This document shows positions 56,235 to 64,000 of a stretch of DNA of 64,000 nt, piece after piece. The notes beneath the pieces were generated by a model. The model searched no databases, had not been told where the DNA came from, and saw only the letters and a program-made list of their open reading frames with translations. Source of the DNA: Angustibacter luteus (GTDB lineage Bacteria > Actinomycetota > Actinomycetes > Actinomycetales > Angustibacteraceae); contig NZ_BAABFP010000002.1 of the NCBI RefSeq assembly GCF_039541115.1, forward strand, positions 868,001 through 932,000. The letters run 5' to 3'. The translations under genes were made by a program, and so were the position numbers. Each line of letters opens with the position of its first letter. The first letter of the stretch is position 1.

Positions 56235-59200
56235 TCAGCGCTCGACGAGCACCGCCACCGTGCGCGCCGGGACCGTGGCCGTGCCGGACGTCGCCGCCCA
56301 GGTCGTGCCCTTCACCACCGGGTCGGAGCCCCCGGCCTGGACCGGTGACAGCCGCAGCGCGTGCCCGGCCAGGCCAGGCACCTGCTGGGTCACGGCCTCC
56401 GGCGTCGCGTTGACCACGACCACCAGCCCGCGCAGCGCGGGGTCGACGTCCGGCCCGACGGTGTCGTCCACCCGGAGCACGATCACCCCGGGGTGCGCGG
56501 ACGACGTCCCGCTGGCCGGGAAGCTCACCTTCTGCCCGATCAGCGCGGCCGAGCCGAGCCGGAACAGCCGCGACGACGAGCGCAGGCGGAGCAGGTCCTG
56601 CGCGGCGGCCGAGGCGCCGGCGACCTGCGCCGCGGTCGGCTTGAGCGCGGCGTCGGCCAGCAGCGGCTTCTGGAACGGCCACTTGGCCTCGTTGTCGGCC
56701 TTGGGCGGCAGTCCGTGCCCGAAGCCGTTGTCCGCGCCGGTCCAGTCGAGCCGGTTGAACCAGTCGCCGGAGTCGAAGCTGTTGCGGTCGAGCGACTTGC
56801 TGCGCAGCAGGTCGGCCCCGGCGTGCCAGAAGGACGGCGACTGCCCGAGGGCCGTGGTGGCCAGCGACAGGGTGTTCATCCGGATCCGGTCGCTCATGGC
56901 GGTCGCCTGGGGCAGCTTGTAGGTCAGCGTGTCCCAGAGCGTCTCGTTGTCGTGCGCGTCGACGTAGCTGACCACCTCGTCGGGCTGGTCGGCGTACCCG
57001 GCCGGCTGGCCGTTGTACTCCACCTGGTCGCCGCGGACGACGTCTCCGGCCGCGTCGCGGAACGTGTACGCCCGCAGGTTGCCCGCCATCCCGAGCTGCA
57101 CCAGGTCGGTGGCGTGGGCCAAGGTCTGCGCCTGCTGGGCCGCGTCGCCGTTGATCGCGGCGCCGTTCGGGTCGCCGGCCAGGCCGGAGCCCAGGCCCTG
57201 GACCCGCGGGTCGTCGTCGAACGGCCCGCCACCGCGCACGGCGTCGCGCAGCCGGTCGCTGAAGGTGCCGATCCCGGTGCCGCCGAGCTGGCCCTGGGTG
57301 GCCTGGTAGAACAGCGCGTTGTTCGCGACCTCGCCGAAGTTCCAGCCCTCGCCGTAGACGTAGACGCTCTTGCCGTCGACCCCGTCGCGGCCCACCGTGA
57401 GCGCGTCCAGCGCGTGCCGGACCGCCAGCATGTTCGCCTTCGAGGCGTGCCCCATGAGGTCGAACCGGAACCCGTCGACCTTGTACTCCCGGGCCCAGCT
57501 GACCACCGAGTCGACCATCAGCTTCTCGGCCATGGCGTGCTCGGTGGCGACGTTCTGGCAGCAGGTCGAGGTCTCGACGGCGCCCGTCTTGGCGTTCAAC
57601 CGCTGGTAGTAGCCCGGCACGATCCGGTCCAGGACCGACGTCTCGGCCTGACCGGACGCCGAGGTGTGGTTGAAGACCTGGTCCAGGACGACGCGCAGCC
57701 CGTCGGCGTGCAGCGCACCCACCATGGTGCGGAACTCGCGCACCCGCGCCGTGCCGGTCGGGTCCGTGGCGTAGGAGCCTTCGGGGGCCATCCAGTGGTA
57801 GGGGTCGTAGCCCCAGTTGAAGGCGTCGTCGGCCGCCACCGCGGTGACGCACGCCTGCTGCTGCTCGGAGTCCGGGGGCAGCGACGGCAGGTCGCAGTCC
57901 GGCGTCTTCTGGTCGGCCTTGCTCTCCGGCACCGACGTCAGGTCGAACGTGGGAAGCAGGTGCACGGTGTTCAGCCCGGCCCTCGCCAGCGCCTTGAGGT
58001 GCTTCGTGCCGGCGCCGTCGTCCGCGAAGGCCAGGTAGGTGCCCCGGTGCGCGGCGGGCACCGAGGTGTCGGAGACCGAGAAGTCCCGCACGTGCAGCTC
58101 GTAGATCGTCGAGTCGACGTCCTGGGCGAGCCGCGGCGACGCGGTACTGCGCCACTGGTTCGGGCGCAGCGCCGGATCGGACAGGTCCGCCAGCACCGAC
58201 CGCGTCGAGTTGGTGGTCAGCGCGAGCGAGTAGGGGTCGGTCACCTGGTTGTGCTCGACGGCCCGGGTGGTCGGCGCGTAGACGGTCACGTCGTACCGGT
58301 ACTGACCGCCCTTCCAGGACGACGAGCCGTTCGCCGACCACACGCCGTCACGATCACGGCGCAGCTGAACCCGTTGCGGCGCAGCGGACTCGTGCCCCGG
58401 TCGCCAGAGCAGGACGTCGACGTCCTGGGCGGTCGGTGCCCACAGCGCGAGCGAGGACGTCGATCCCCGCCAGGTCAGCCCGAGCCGCTCCGAGCGCGCC
58501 CCGCGGTACAGGTCGTCGAGCACGCCGGGCACCTGCACCCCGGTGGCGTCGGCCAGCCGGCCGAGCGAGTCGTACTCGGCCACGGCCATCTGCCCGCGCA
58601 GGATCTGCTCGGCGTGACGGGCCGTCTTGCGCGGCACCCGCAGCGCCAGGAACCCTTGCAGCGCAGGGTACTTCGCGGTCACCGAAGCCGGCAGGCCGCG
58701 AGGGTCGTAGGTCAGTGGCGCGGACTCGCCGCCCGTGACCGCCTCGTCGTCGACGGCCAGACCGCCGTCCGTCGCCCAGTGCAGCCGCCAGCGCAGCTGC
58801 TCGGGCGTCGCCCCGGCCGGGACGTCGTCCGCCGGCCAGGCGACCAGGTCACGGCTGACCCAGTGCGCCTTCGCCTTGCTCAGGTCCGGCGCCGCGCCAG
58901 CCCGCGACGTCCCGACGGTCAGCACGTGGGTGGCCAGGGTGTACGAGAAGGTCGTGATGACCCCCGGTCCGGGGACCGTGAACGGGATGTTGGCCCCGCC
59001 CGCCGCCCCGCCGGCGCCGTAGCTCTCGTCCCAGCTCAGGCCGTGGGCGGCCTTCACCTCGTAGTCGCCGGCCGGGATCTGGTCGGTGCGCCAGGTGAAG
59101 ACGCCGTCGCCGTCCGGGTCCTGCAGCCAGGGCCGCATGCAGTCCGGGCTCCAGTCCGCGGGGCAGCCGAGCTCGGACTGGAACGACCCGGGCGCGGTCA

Positions 59201-62042
59201 CGATCGGCCCCTCGGCGTCCGAGGTCACGTAGTGGGTCGACTGGTCGTAGTAGAAGCTGACCGGCCCGGCCGGCGGGGTGTAGCTGATGTTGCTCCCGTT
59301 GAGCACGCCACCGGCGCCGTAGTTCACGTCCCAGTTCTTGTTCAGCGCGGCCTTGTAGGCGTGCGGGACGCTGGGCAGCGTGTACGTGCCCTTCCAGACC
59401 TGGTCCTTGGGGTCCAGGGTCAGCTGGGCCTGGTCGCAGTCCGGCTGCCAGTCACCCGGGCAGCCCATCTCGGAGTTGTGGTCGCCGGGCACGCTCACGT
59501 TGTCGGGCTGGACGACCGGGCCGACGCCGCCGCCACCGCCACCGCCGGCCGGGGCCGGGTCGCCGACGATGCCGTAGGTGGACGTCGCGGAGTAGTTGCC
59601 GCTGCTGTCCTTCAGCACCGCGCGGTACTCGACCATCGTCCCCTTGGCGAGGCCGCTGGTGTCGTGGAAGACGCGGTAGGGCGCGTTGTCGTCGGTGCCC
59701 AGCCGCTGCCAGGCGGTGGTGCCGACCGGCCGGTAGGCGAAGGTCACCTCGGCCAGCGCGTTCTCGGGGACCGAGACGCCGATCTCGGCGCGGCCGCCGA
59801 CGACGGCACCCGGCTGCGGGGACGACGGGTAGACGGCCGGCGCGTGCCGGCGGCGGTCGACCGGCCGGCTGCCCTTCCAGACCGCCACGGACAGCGGCGG
59901 CACGGTGATCGTCGTCCGGCCCTCGGCGTTGGTGCGCAGCGATTTCTGGCCACCCAGCAGGTTCTTGAACGTCTCGCGGTCGCCGAAGGTCGCGACGTCC
60001 ACCGTCTTGGCGGTGGTCGCGTTGTTGGCGGCCACCAGGTACTCCACCTTGCTCGTGCGGTCCACCCGGCTGAACGCGTAGATCCCGGCGGACGACGACG
60101 CGTACCGGTGCACCTGGGTGCCGTCGGCCAGTGCCGGGTTGTTCTTGCGCAGGGCCGCCACCTTCGCGATGGCCTGGTACATGGGCGATCCGGTCAGGTA
60201 GCGGTCCTTCGACCCGGTCGTGCCACCGATGACCACCGGGTCGGTGTTGTACTCGTCCACCTTGCTGGCGAACATGTCCTGCCGCGCGGACTGGTCGTTG
60301 CCCGCGCCGGCACCGGTGAAGCCCTGCTCGTCGCCGTAGTAGACGACGGGCTGGCCGCGCGTCAGGTACATGAGCTGGTGGGCCAGGGTGTCGCGCTGGA
60401 GGAGGTCGGCGGAGTCGGTGATGCCGCCGGACTTCAGGAAGTAGCCGATCCGGCCCATGTCGTGGTTGCCCAGGAAGGTGGGCAGCTCGTAGGCGTTGGA
60501 GTCGGTGTCGGTGTAGTAGTCGTCCCCGGCGATCAGGTCGCGCATGCCGGTGGTGGGTTTGCCGAGCACGAAGTCCTTGGCCGCGGCCTGGAAGCCGAAG
60601 TCCAGGGTGGCCGGCAGCTTGCCGGTCGTCGTGTACTGCGACATGAAGGACGGGCGGGCGTCGTAGACCTCGCCGAACATGAAGAAGTCGTCGTTGCCCT
60701 GGGCCTTCGCCTCGGCCTGCATGGCCGGCGAGAAGGACTGCCAGAACTCCATGTTGACGTGCTTGACGGTGTCGATCCGGAAGCCGTCGATACCGAAGTC
60801 GACCCACGTCTTGTAGACGTCCGTCATGCCCTTGAGCACCGCGGGCTGCTCGGTGAACAGGTCGTCCAGACCGACGAAGTCGCCGTACTCCGCGCTCTCG
60901 CCGGCGAAGGTCGAGTCACCGCGGTTGTGGTACAGCGTCGGGTCGTTCAGCCAGGCCGGCACCTTCACCGTCTTGTCGGCCTCGCTGCGGAAGGTCGGCG
61001 TGTACGGGAACGATGTCGCGGCGTCCAGCGTCGGGAAGCTGTTGGTGCCCGCGAAGTCCTTGTCGTCGAACGCCTTTCCGCTCGCGTCCTTGTACGGGGC
61101 GGTCGCCTTGTCGATGTACGAGTACTGCTTCTGCGTGTAGTCGATGACGTCCGCGGTGTGGTTCGTGATGATGTCGAAGAAGACCTTCATCCCCTTGCGG
61201 TGCGCCGCGTTCACCAGGTTCTTCAGGTCCGCGTTGGTGCCCAGGTGCGGGTCGACCTGGGTGAAGTCGGTGATCCAGTAGCCGTGGTAGCCGGCGCTGG
61301 CGTCGCTGCCGGTGCCCTGCACCGGACGGTTCTTGAAGGACGGCGTGAGCCAGATGGCCGTCGTCCCGAGGCCCTTGATGTAGTCGAGCTTCGTGGTCAG
61401 GCCCTGGAGGTCGCCGCCGTGGTAGAAGCCCTTGGCGGTCGGGTCCAACCCGGTCTCGAGCCGTCCACCGGTCAGCCCGCCCGCGTCGTTGGCGGTGCTG
61501 CCGTTGGCGAACCGGTCGGCCATCACGAAGTACATCTGCTCGCGGGTCAGCGGGGCGCGCAGGCTCGGCTGGGCCAGCTTCCGGTCCGCTGCGGTGACCG
61601 GGCCGGGCAGGTCGGTCGGAGTGATGCCGACCCGGTGGCTGGTGTGGTCGTAGCTGACCTCGAGCTCAGCGGCGCCGGCCAGGGTGATCGCGATGTTGCC
61701 GCTGCCGCCGTCCTGGCCGTAGCTCTCGTCCCAGGCGTCGTTGAGCGCGACCTTGAGCTCCCAGCTGCCCGCCGGCACGGTGAACCGCGCGGTGAACACC
61801 GGGGAGTCCCCGACCCGCTGCAGGTGGGTCTTCGCGCACGCCGGGTCCCAGTCGCCGGAGCAGCCGAGCTCGCTCTGCAGCGAGCCGACCAGGGTCACAC
61901 TCGCCGGGATGGGCGTGGGCTCCGCTGCCTGGGCGGACGGCGCGGCCTGAGCCCCCAGCAGGGCAGCCACCAGTGCCAGCACGGTGAGTGCGGACCAGGG
62001 CGCCAGCCGACGGCGGAACGGGTGGATGTGCACGGCGATCAT
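56235..62042 (-). CDS. Secreted bifunctional alpha-amylase / pullulanase
   Basis: The 1935-residue exoenzyme should break starch alpha-1,4 and alpha-1,6 bonds. Order: signal peptide (1-39, cut after AQA); X25-like starch module (about 45-150, CSGDWDPAC); GH13 amylase (about 165-640) with GFRID near 423, GEVYD near 456 and GNHD near 527; a linker and Ig-like stretch; two more X25 modules (about 850-940 and 950-1050, CPGDWQPDC and CPADWSPDC); then a pullulanase GH13 (about 1200-1935) with YELHVRDF, FNWGYDP, GFRFDLMGH near 1528, YGEGWNFGE near 1567 and DAHDNE. Catalytic residues appear intact in both. No wall anchor follows. GGGAG precedes ATG 62042. Operator-like palindromes lie upstream. Confidence 0.93.
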   Translation of the reverse strand: MIAVHIHPFRRRLAPWSALTVLALVAALLGAQAAPSAQAAEPTPIPASVTLVGSLQSELGCSGDWDPACAKTHLQRVGDSPVFTARFTVPAGSWELKVALNDAWDESYGQDGGSGNIAITLAGAAELEVSYDHTSHRVGITPTDLPGPVTAADRKLAQPSLRAPLTREQMYFVMADRFANGSTANDAGGLTGGRLETGLDPTAKGFYHGGDLQGLTTKLDYIKGLGTTAIWLTPSFKNRPVQGTGSDASAGYHGYWITDFTQVDPHLGTNADLKNLVNAAHRKGMKVFFDIITNHTADVIDYTQKQYSYIDKATAPYKDASGKAFDDKDFAGTNSFPTLDAATSFPYTPTFRSEADKTVKVPAWLNDPTLYHNRGDSTFAGESAEYGDFVGLDDLFTEQPAVLKGMTDVYKTWVDFGIDGFRIDTVKHVNMEFWQSFSPAMQAEAKAQGNDDFFMFGEVYDARPSFMSQYTTTGKLPATLDFGFQAAAKDFVLGKPTTGMRDLIAGDDYYTDTDSNAYELPTFLGNHDMGRIGYFLKSGGITDSADLLQRDTLAHQLMYLTRGQPVVYYGDEQGFTGAGAGNDQSARQDMFASKVDEYNTDPVVIGGTTGSKDRYLTGSPMYQAIAKVAALRKNNPALADGTQVHRYASSSAGIYAFSRVDRTSKVEYLVAANNATTAKTVDVATFGDRETFKNLLGGQKSLRTNAEGRTTITVPPLSVAVWKGSRPVDRRRHAPAVYPSSPQPGAVVGGRAEIGVSVPENALAEVTFAYRPVGTTAWQRLGTDDNAPYRVFHDTSGLAKGTMVEYRAVLKDSSGNYSATSTYGIVGDPAPAGGGGGGGVGPVVQPDNVSVPGDHNSEMGCPGDWQPDCDQAQLTLDPKDQVWKGTYTLPSVPHAYKAALNKNWDVNYGAGGVLNGSNISYTPPAGPVSFYYDQSTHYVTSDAEGPIVTAPGSFQSELGCPADWSPDCMRPWLQDPDGDGVFTWRTDQIPAGDYEVKAAHGLSWDESYGAGGAAGGANIPFTVPGPGVITTFSYTLATHVLTVGTSRAGAAPDLSKAKAHWVSRDLVAWPADDVPAGATPEQLRWRLHWATDGGLAVDDEAVTGGESAPLTYDPRGLPASVTAKYPALQGFLALRVPRKTARHAEQILRGQMAVAEYDSLGRLADATGVQVPGVLDDLYRGARSERLGLTWRGSTSSLALWAPTAQDVDVLLWRPGHESAAPQRVQLRRDRDGVWSANGSSSWKGGQYRYDVTVYAPTTRAVEHNQVTDPYSLALTTNSTRSVLADLSDPALRPNQWRSTASPRLAQDVDSTIYELHVRDFSVSDTSVPAAHRGTYLAFADDGAGTKHLKALARAGLNTVHLLPTFDLTSVPESKADQKTPDCDLPSLPPDSEQQQACVTAVAADDAFNWGYDPYHWMAPEGSYATDPTGTARVREFRTMVGALHADGLRVVLDQVFNHTSASGQAETSVLDRIVPGYYQRLNAKTGAVETSTCCQNVATEHAMAEKLMVDSVVSWAREYKVDGFRFDLMGHASKANMLAVRHALDALTVGRDGVDGKSVYVYGEGWNFGEVANNALFYQATQGQLGGTGIGTFSDRLRDAVRGGGPFDDDPRVQGLGSGLAGDPNGAAINGDAAQQAQTLAHATDLVQLGMAGNLRAYTFRDAAGDVVRGDQVEYNGQPAGYADQPDEVVSYVDAHDNETLWDTLTYKLPQATAMSDRIRMNTLSLATTALGQSPSFWHAGADLLRSKSLDRNSFDSGDWFNRLDWTGADNGFGHGLPPKADNEAKWPFQKPLLADAALKPTAAQVAGASAAAQDLLRLRSSSRLFRLGSAALIGQKVSFPASGTSSAHPGVIVLRVDDTVGPDVDPALRGLVVVVNATPEAVTQQVPGLAGHALRLSPVQAGGSDPVVKGTTWAATSGTATVPARTVAVLVER

Positions 62043-62137
62043 GGGGGCGCTCCCAACCGGGGCGGACGTCGGTGTCCGCGGTGTCCGTTTGGTGCGTGAC
62101 AGTAGTCCGGTTTGCCGTCCCGATGGAAGATCTAGCC

Positions 62138-62161
62138 GAAACTTTCTGCAAGATCTTTCAG
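62138..62161 (-). promoter_or_regulatory. Operator-like palindromes upstream of the amylase/pullulanase
   Basis: GAAACTTTC (62138-62146) is a nine-base palindrome of the GAAANTTTC type known for LacI-family regulators of sugar polymer use in actinobacteria. It abuts CTGCAAGATCTTTCAG (62146-62161), a 16-base palindrome with one mismatch pair. They are about 100-120 bases before the ATG, in the least GC-rich part of the gap, and may mediate maltose or starch induction. Confidence 0.5.
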
Positions 62162-62169
62162 TGCCAGCG

Positions 62170-62739
62170 TCAGAGGGGCGGCCAGGACGGATCGTTCGGC
62201 CGCGGCGGCTTCGGGCCGGGCTCGAGCTGGCGCTCCTGGTGGCTCATCGGCTCGGGCCGCAGGTGCATCGACGTGCGCGGACGGGTCAGCAGCAGCACCA
62301 GCGTGGTGCACGCCAGGCCCAGCATCGAGCTGGCCACGACGTACCACCAGGGAACCGGGTAGGCCAGCGGCGCCAAGACATCCAGGGTGACCGCCACCGC
62401 GACCACGACCCCGAAGATCCGGCACTCGCTGGACCGGTGCAGCACGCCCAGCACGAGGAGCACCAGGATCAGGACGAGGCCCAGGTCGAGCAGCGCGCTC
62501 CACTGCGCCGGCGCCCGCAGCGCCGACTCCGTCCACCCGGCGTCCGAGTGCATGTCCAGGTGGTGCGCGTGCCCGTAGGTGCGCAGGAACTCCGGCCACT
62601 CCCCCAGCACCATCCAGGCGCGCAGCCCGGCCAGGGCCGTCAGCGACACCAGGAGGGCGCAGGCAGCCCGCACGCCATCGGGCGCGGATCCCCAGTCTCC
62701 GCGCTCCGAGGGCACCTCGAGGTCCCGGACGTCGAACAC
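62170..62739 (-). CDS. Four-helix membrane protein, paralogue of the next gene
   Basis: The 189-residue protein has four hydrophobic helices (ACALLVSLTALAGLRAWMVL, WSALLDLGLVLILVLLVLG, a third near VVVAVAVTLDVLAPLAY and a fourth after PWWYVVASS) and a hydrophilic tail. Helices 3-4 with LAPLAYPVPWWY match LGSLAVPSPWWYY of the upstream neighbour, so the two arose by duplication. GTG 62739 was chosen, with GGAGG four bases upstream. No function is known. Confidence 0.65.
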   Translation of the reverse strand: MFDVRDLEVPSERGDWGSAPDGVRAACALLVSLTALAGLRAWMVLGEWPEFLRTYGHAHHLDMHSDAGWTESALRAPAQWSALLDLGLVLILVLLVLGVLHRSSECRIFGVVVAVAVTLDVLAPLAYPVPWWYVVASSMLGLACTTLVLLLTRPRTSMHLRPEPMSHQERQLEPGPKPPRPNDPSWPPL

Positions 62740-62908
62740 ACCGCCTCCAGCCCGTCGGCCGCGCACCGGTGCCGAGCTCGGCACCTGGTGCGGGCCGTCG
62801 TCCCTTGGTGACCTTAGGCGCGGACGAGTCCACCAGTCAGCGCCCGTGACCCAACCCGCGCCCACTCGTGACCGAACGGAGACCCGGCGACCCGGCGACC
62901 CGGCCCGA

Positions 62909-63409
62909 TCAGCCGGTCTCGTGCCGGCGGGCCCGTACCTCGGCGTCGTGCCGCTCCTGGTAGTCCTCGATCACCGGCGTCCGCCAGAGCAGCACGATGA
63001 CGATCCCGGTCAGGGCCACCATCAGCACCGTGAGCGCGTAGTACCACCACGGCGACGGCACGGCGAGCGAGCCCAGGGTGTTCAGCCCGCCGGCCGCGGA
63101 CAGGATCAGCGCCAGGTTGCGCGCCCAGGGCGTCCCGGTGCCGATCCGCTTGATCAGCGGGAGCAGCAGCAAGCCGGCGCAGAGCAAGCTGAAGTTGGCC
63201 GAGTCGAAGTGCCCCGGCACCTCGCGCTTGGCCACCTCCAACCCGAGGAACGTGTTCGTGTCCAGGCCGGCGTAGTCCGCGTACGCCTGCACGAACGCCA
63301 TGCGCTGGGTGTGGCAGAGCACCACCCGCAGCACCCCGATGCCGATCACTGCCACCAGCAGCACCTTGGTCCACGCCGCCCGGGACAGACCGGCGAACGA
63401 CTCGGTCAT
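62909..63409 (-). CDS. Four-helix membrane protein coupled to an ABC-F gene
   Basis: The 166-residue protein has four membrane helices (VLLVAVIGIGVLRVVL, NFSLLCAGLLLLPLI, ALILSAAGGLNTLGSLAV, YYALTVLMVALTGIVIVLLW) and an acidic/basic C-terminal tail. The loop between helices 1 and 2 (about residues 33-68) is hydrophilic. Its ATG overlaps the stop of the ABC-F gene (ATGA). No family is recognised; the paralogue lies 169 bases downstream. Confidence 0.7.
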   Translation of the reverse strand: MTESFAGLSRAAWTKVLLVAVIGIGVLRVVLCHTQRMAFVQAYADYAGLDTNTFLGLEVAKREVPGHFDSANFSLLCAGLLLLPLIKRIGTGTPWARNLALILSAAGGLNTLGSLAVPSPWWYYALTVLMVALTGIVIVLLWRTPVIEDYQERHDAEVRARRHETG

Positions 63410-64000
63410 CGCTGCCTCACCACCCTCGTCTCATCCCAGACCGGGTCCGTCGACTCGTACACGTCGCCGTCCGAGCCGAACACCAGGAACCGGTCGAAAC
63501 CCCTCGTGAACCACCGGTCGTGGGTCACGGCCAGGACCGTACCCTCGAACGCCGACAGTCCGTCCTCGAGCGCCTCGGCCGAGTGCAGGTCGAGGTTGTC
63601 GGTCGGCTCGTCGAGCAGCAGCAGCGTCGCGCCGCTCAGCTCGAGCAGCAGGATCTGGAACCGGGCCTGCTGGCCGCCGCTCAGCGACTCGAAGACCTGC
63701 TCGCCGGCCCGGGCCAGCTCGTAGCGGTCCAGCGTCTTGGCCGCCTGCTCGCGGGGCAGCCCGTCCCGGTGCTCGTCGCCCCGGTGCAGGATCTCCAGCA
63801 GGGTGCGCCCGACCAGCCGGGGGTGCTCGTGCGTCTGCGCGAACCACCCCGGCCGCACCCGCGCGCCGAGCCGGGCCCGACCCTGGTGCACCACCGGCGC
63901 GATGACCACGTCGTCCACCGGCTGGTGCTCGACGTCGGGGTCGCTGCCACCCGCGGCCAGCAGCCGCAGGAAGTGCGACTTGCCGGAGCCGTTCGACCCG
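63406..64000 (-). CDS. ABC-F ATPase, C-terminal part (cut by the window edge)
   Basis: The visible 197 residues form the second ABC domain of a soluble ABC-F protein: Walker A GSNGSGKSH at the right edge, signature LSGGQQARFQILLLEL, Walker B LLLLDEPTDNLD and H-loop TVLAVTHDRWF. The absence of membrane helices and the DEPTDNLD sequence are typical of ABC-F, whose members protect ribosomes from antibiotics or tune translation. The first domain and linker lie outside the window. It is coupled to the downstream membrane gene. Confidence 0.88.
   Translation of the reverse strand, partial: GSNGSGKSHFLRLLAAGGSDPDVEHQPVDDVVIAPVVHQGRARLGARVRPGWFAQTHEHPRLVGRTLLEILHRGDEHRDGLPREQAAKTLDRYELARAGEQVFESLSGGQQARFQILLLELSGATLLLLDEPTDNLDLHSAEALEDGLSAFEGTVLAVTHDRWFTRGFDRFLVFGSDGDVYESTDPVWDETRVVRQR

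Noticed and set aside
56361-62099. Open frame of over 1900 codons opposite the amylase/pullulanase
   Set aside because: Shadow of the real gene: no recognisable motif, biased Val/Arg/Gly composition, and it crosses the operator region.

Overview
The window comes from the chromosome of a high-GC Gram-positive bacterium of the class Actinomycetia. The evidence is the very GC-rich coding sequence, the many GTG starts, a WhiB regulator, a BldM-type regulator, a GuaB3 protein, a ChoD-like GMC oxidoreductase and a biotinylated TB7.3-like protein. The order guaA ... choD-like/guaB3/guaB ... whiB ... groEL/groES ... tsaD/rimI/tsaB/tsaE ... alr/nnrD/acpS/glmS ... glmM/rpsI/rplM matches the core gene order known from Mycobacterium and, in part, Streptomyces. 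I cannot name the genus. No rRNA, tRNA, insertion sequence, CRISPR array or replication origin was seen.

Layout. (1-5.4 kb) The start of an MBOAT O-acyltransferase leaves the left edge. A kinase-aminotransferase fusion follows, then the translationally chained set SURF1 / DUF3817 / guaA. (5.4-9 kb) Two-gene heterodimeric ABC exporter. (9-14.4 kb) A Tat-exported esterase, then an aldehyde dehydrogenase / GMC oxidoreductase / short-chain dehydrogenase operon. (14.5-24 kb) guaB3, an alditol-oxidase-like enzyme, a Rieske lipoprotein, a thioredoxin-reductase-like/methyltransferase fusion, guaB, and a regulatory trio (BldM-like, B12-binding MerR, WhiB). (24-26.4 kb) groES-groEL under two CIRCE operators. 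(26.5-33.6 kb) Biotin carrier, THUMP-like methyltransferase, an MFS exporter behind a MarR-type operator, nucleoside hydrolase, a sugar-porter-like MFS protein and small proteins. (33.6-39.6 kb) HrpA helicase operon, a small secreted protein, a Nudix hydrolase, and an M15A peptidase with an acidic partner. (39.6-48.6 kb) The tsaE-tsaB-rimI-tsaD cluster for the tRNA t6A modification, a GDSL hydrolase with a Flp-pilin-type leader, a lipoprotein, then alr, nnrD and acpS. (48.6-56 kb) glmS, coaA, a double GNAT protein, a DUF389 membrane protein, glmM, and the S9/L13 ribosomal genes. (56-64 kb) A 1935-residue secreted alpha-amylase/pullulanase, two paralogous membrane proteins and the end of an ABC-F ATPase.

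How the genes work together. Cell-envelope precursor supply is dense here: glmS and glmM lead to UDP-GlcNAc and alr gives D-alanine. coaA and acpS supply CoA and holo-ACP. guaA, guaB and guaB3 handle guanine nucleotides. Most operons are tightly packed with 4-base ATGA or GTGA stop/start overlaps. Many genes that are not overlapped carry a -10-like hexamer (TANNNT or CAGGAT) 6-8 bases before the start codon, which suggests leaderless transcripts.

Most striking signals. (a) Four families of intergenic palindromes; one family (core TGATCATGCACGTTCGCCCC) has three copies, one of them inside-out. (b) An ABC exporter pair whose two ATPase domains are degenerate in exactly complementary ways. (c) A fused CPYC flavoprotein and methyltransferase. 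(d) A GDSL hydrolase behind a pilin-like leader. (e) A self-contained kinase plus PLP-enzyme fusion. (f) A divergent glmS/coaA promoter whose two -10 boxes appear to share one TA step.
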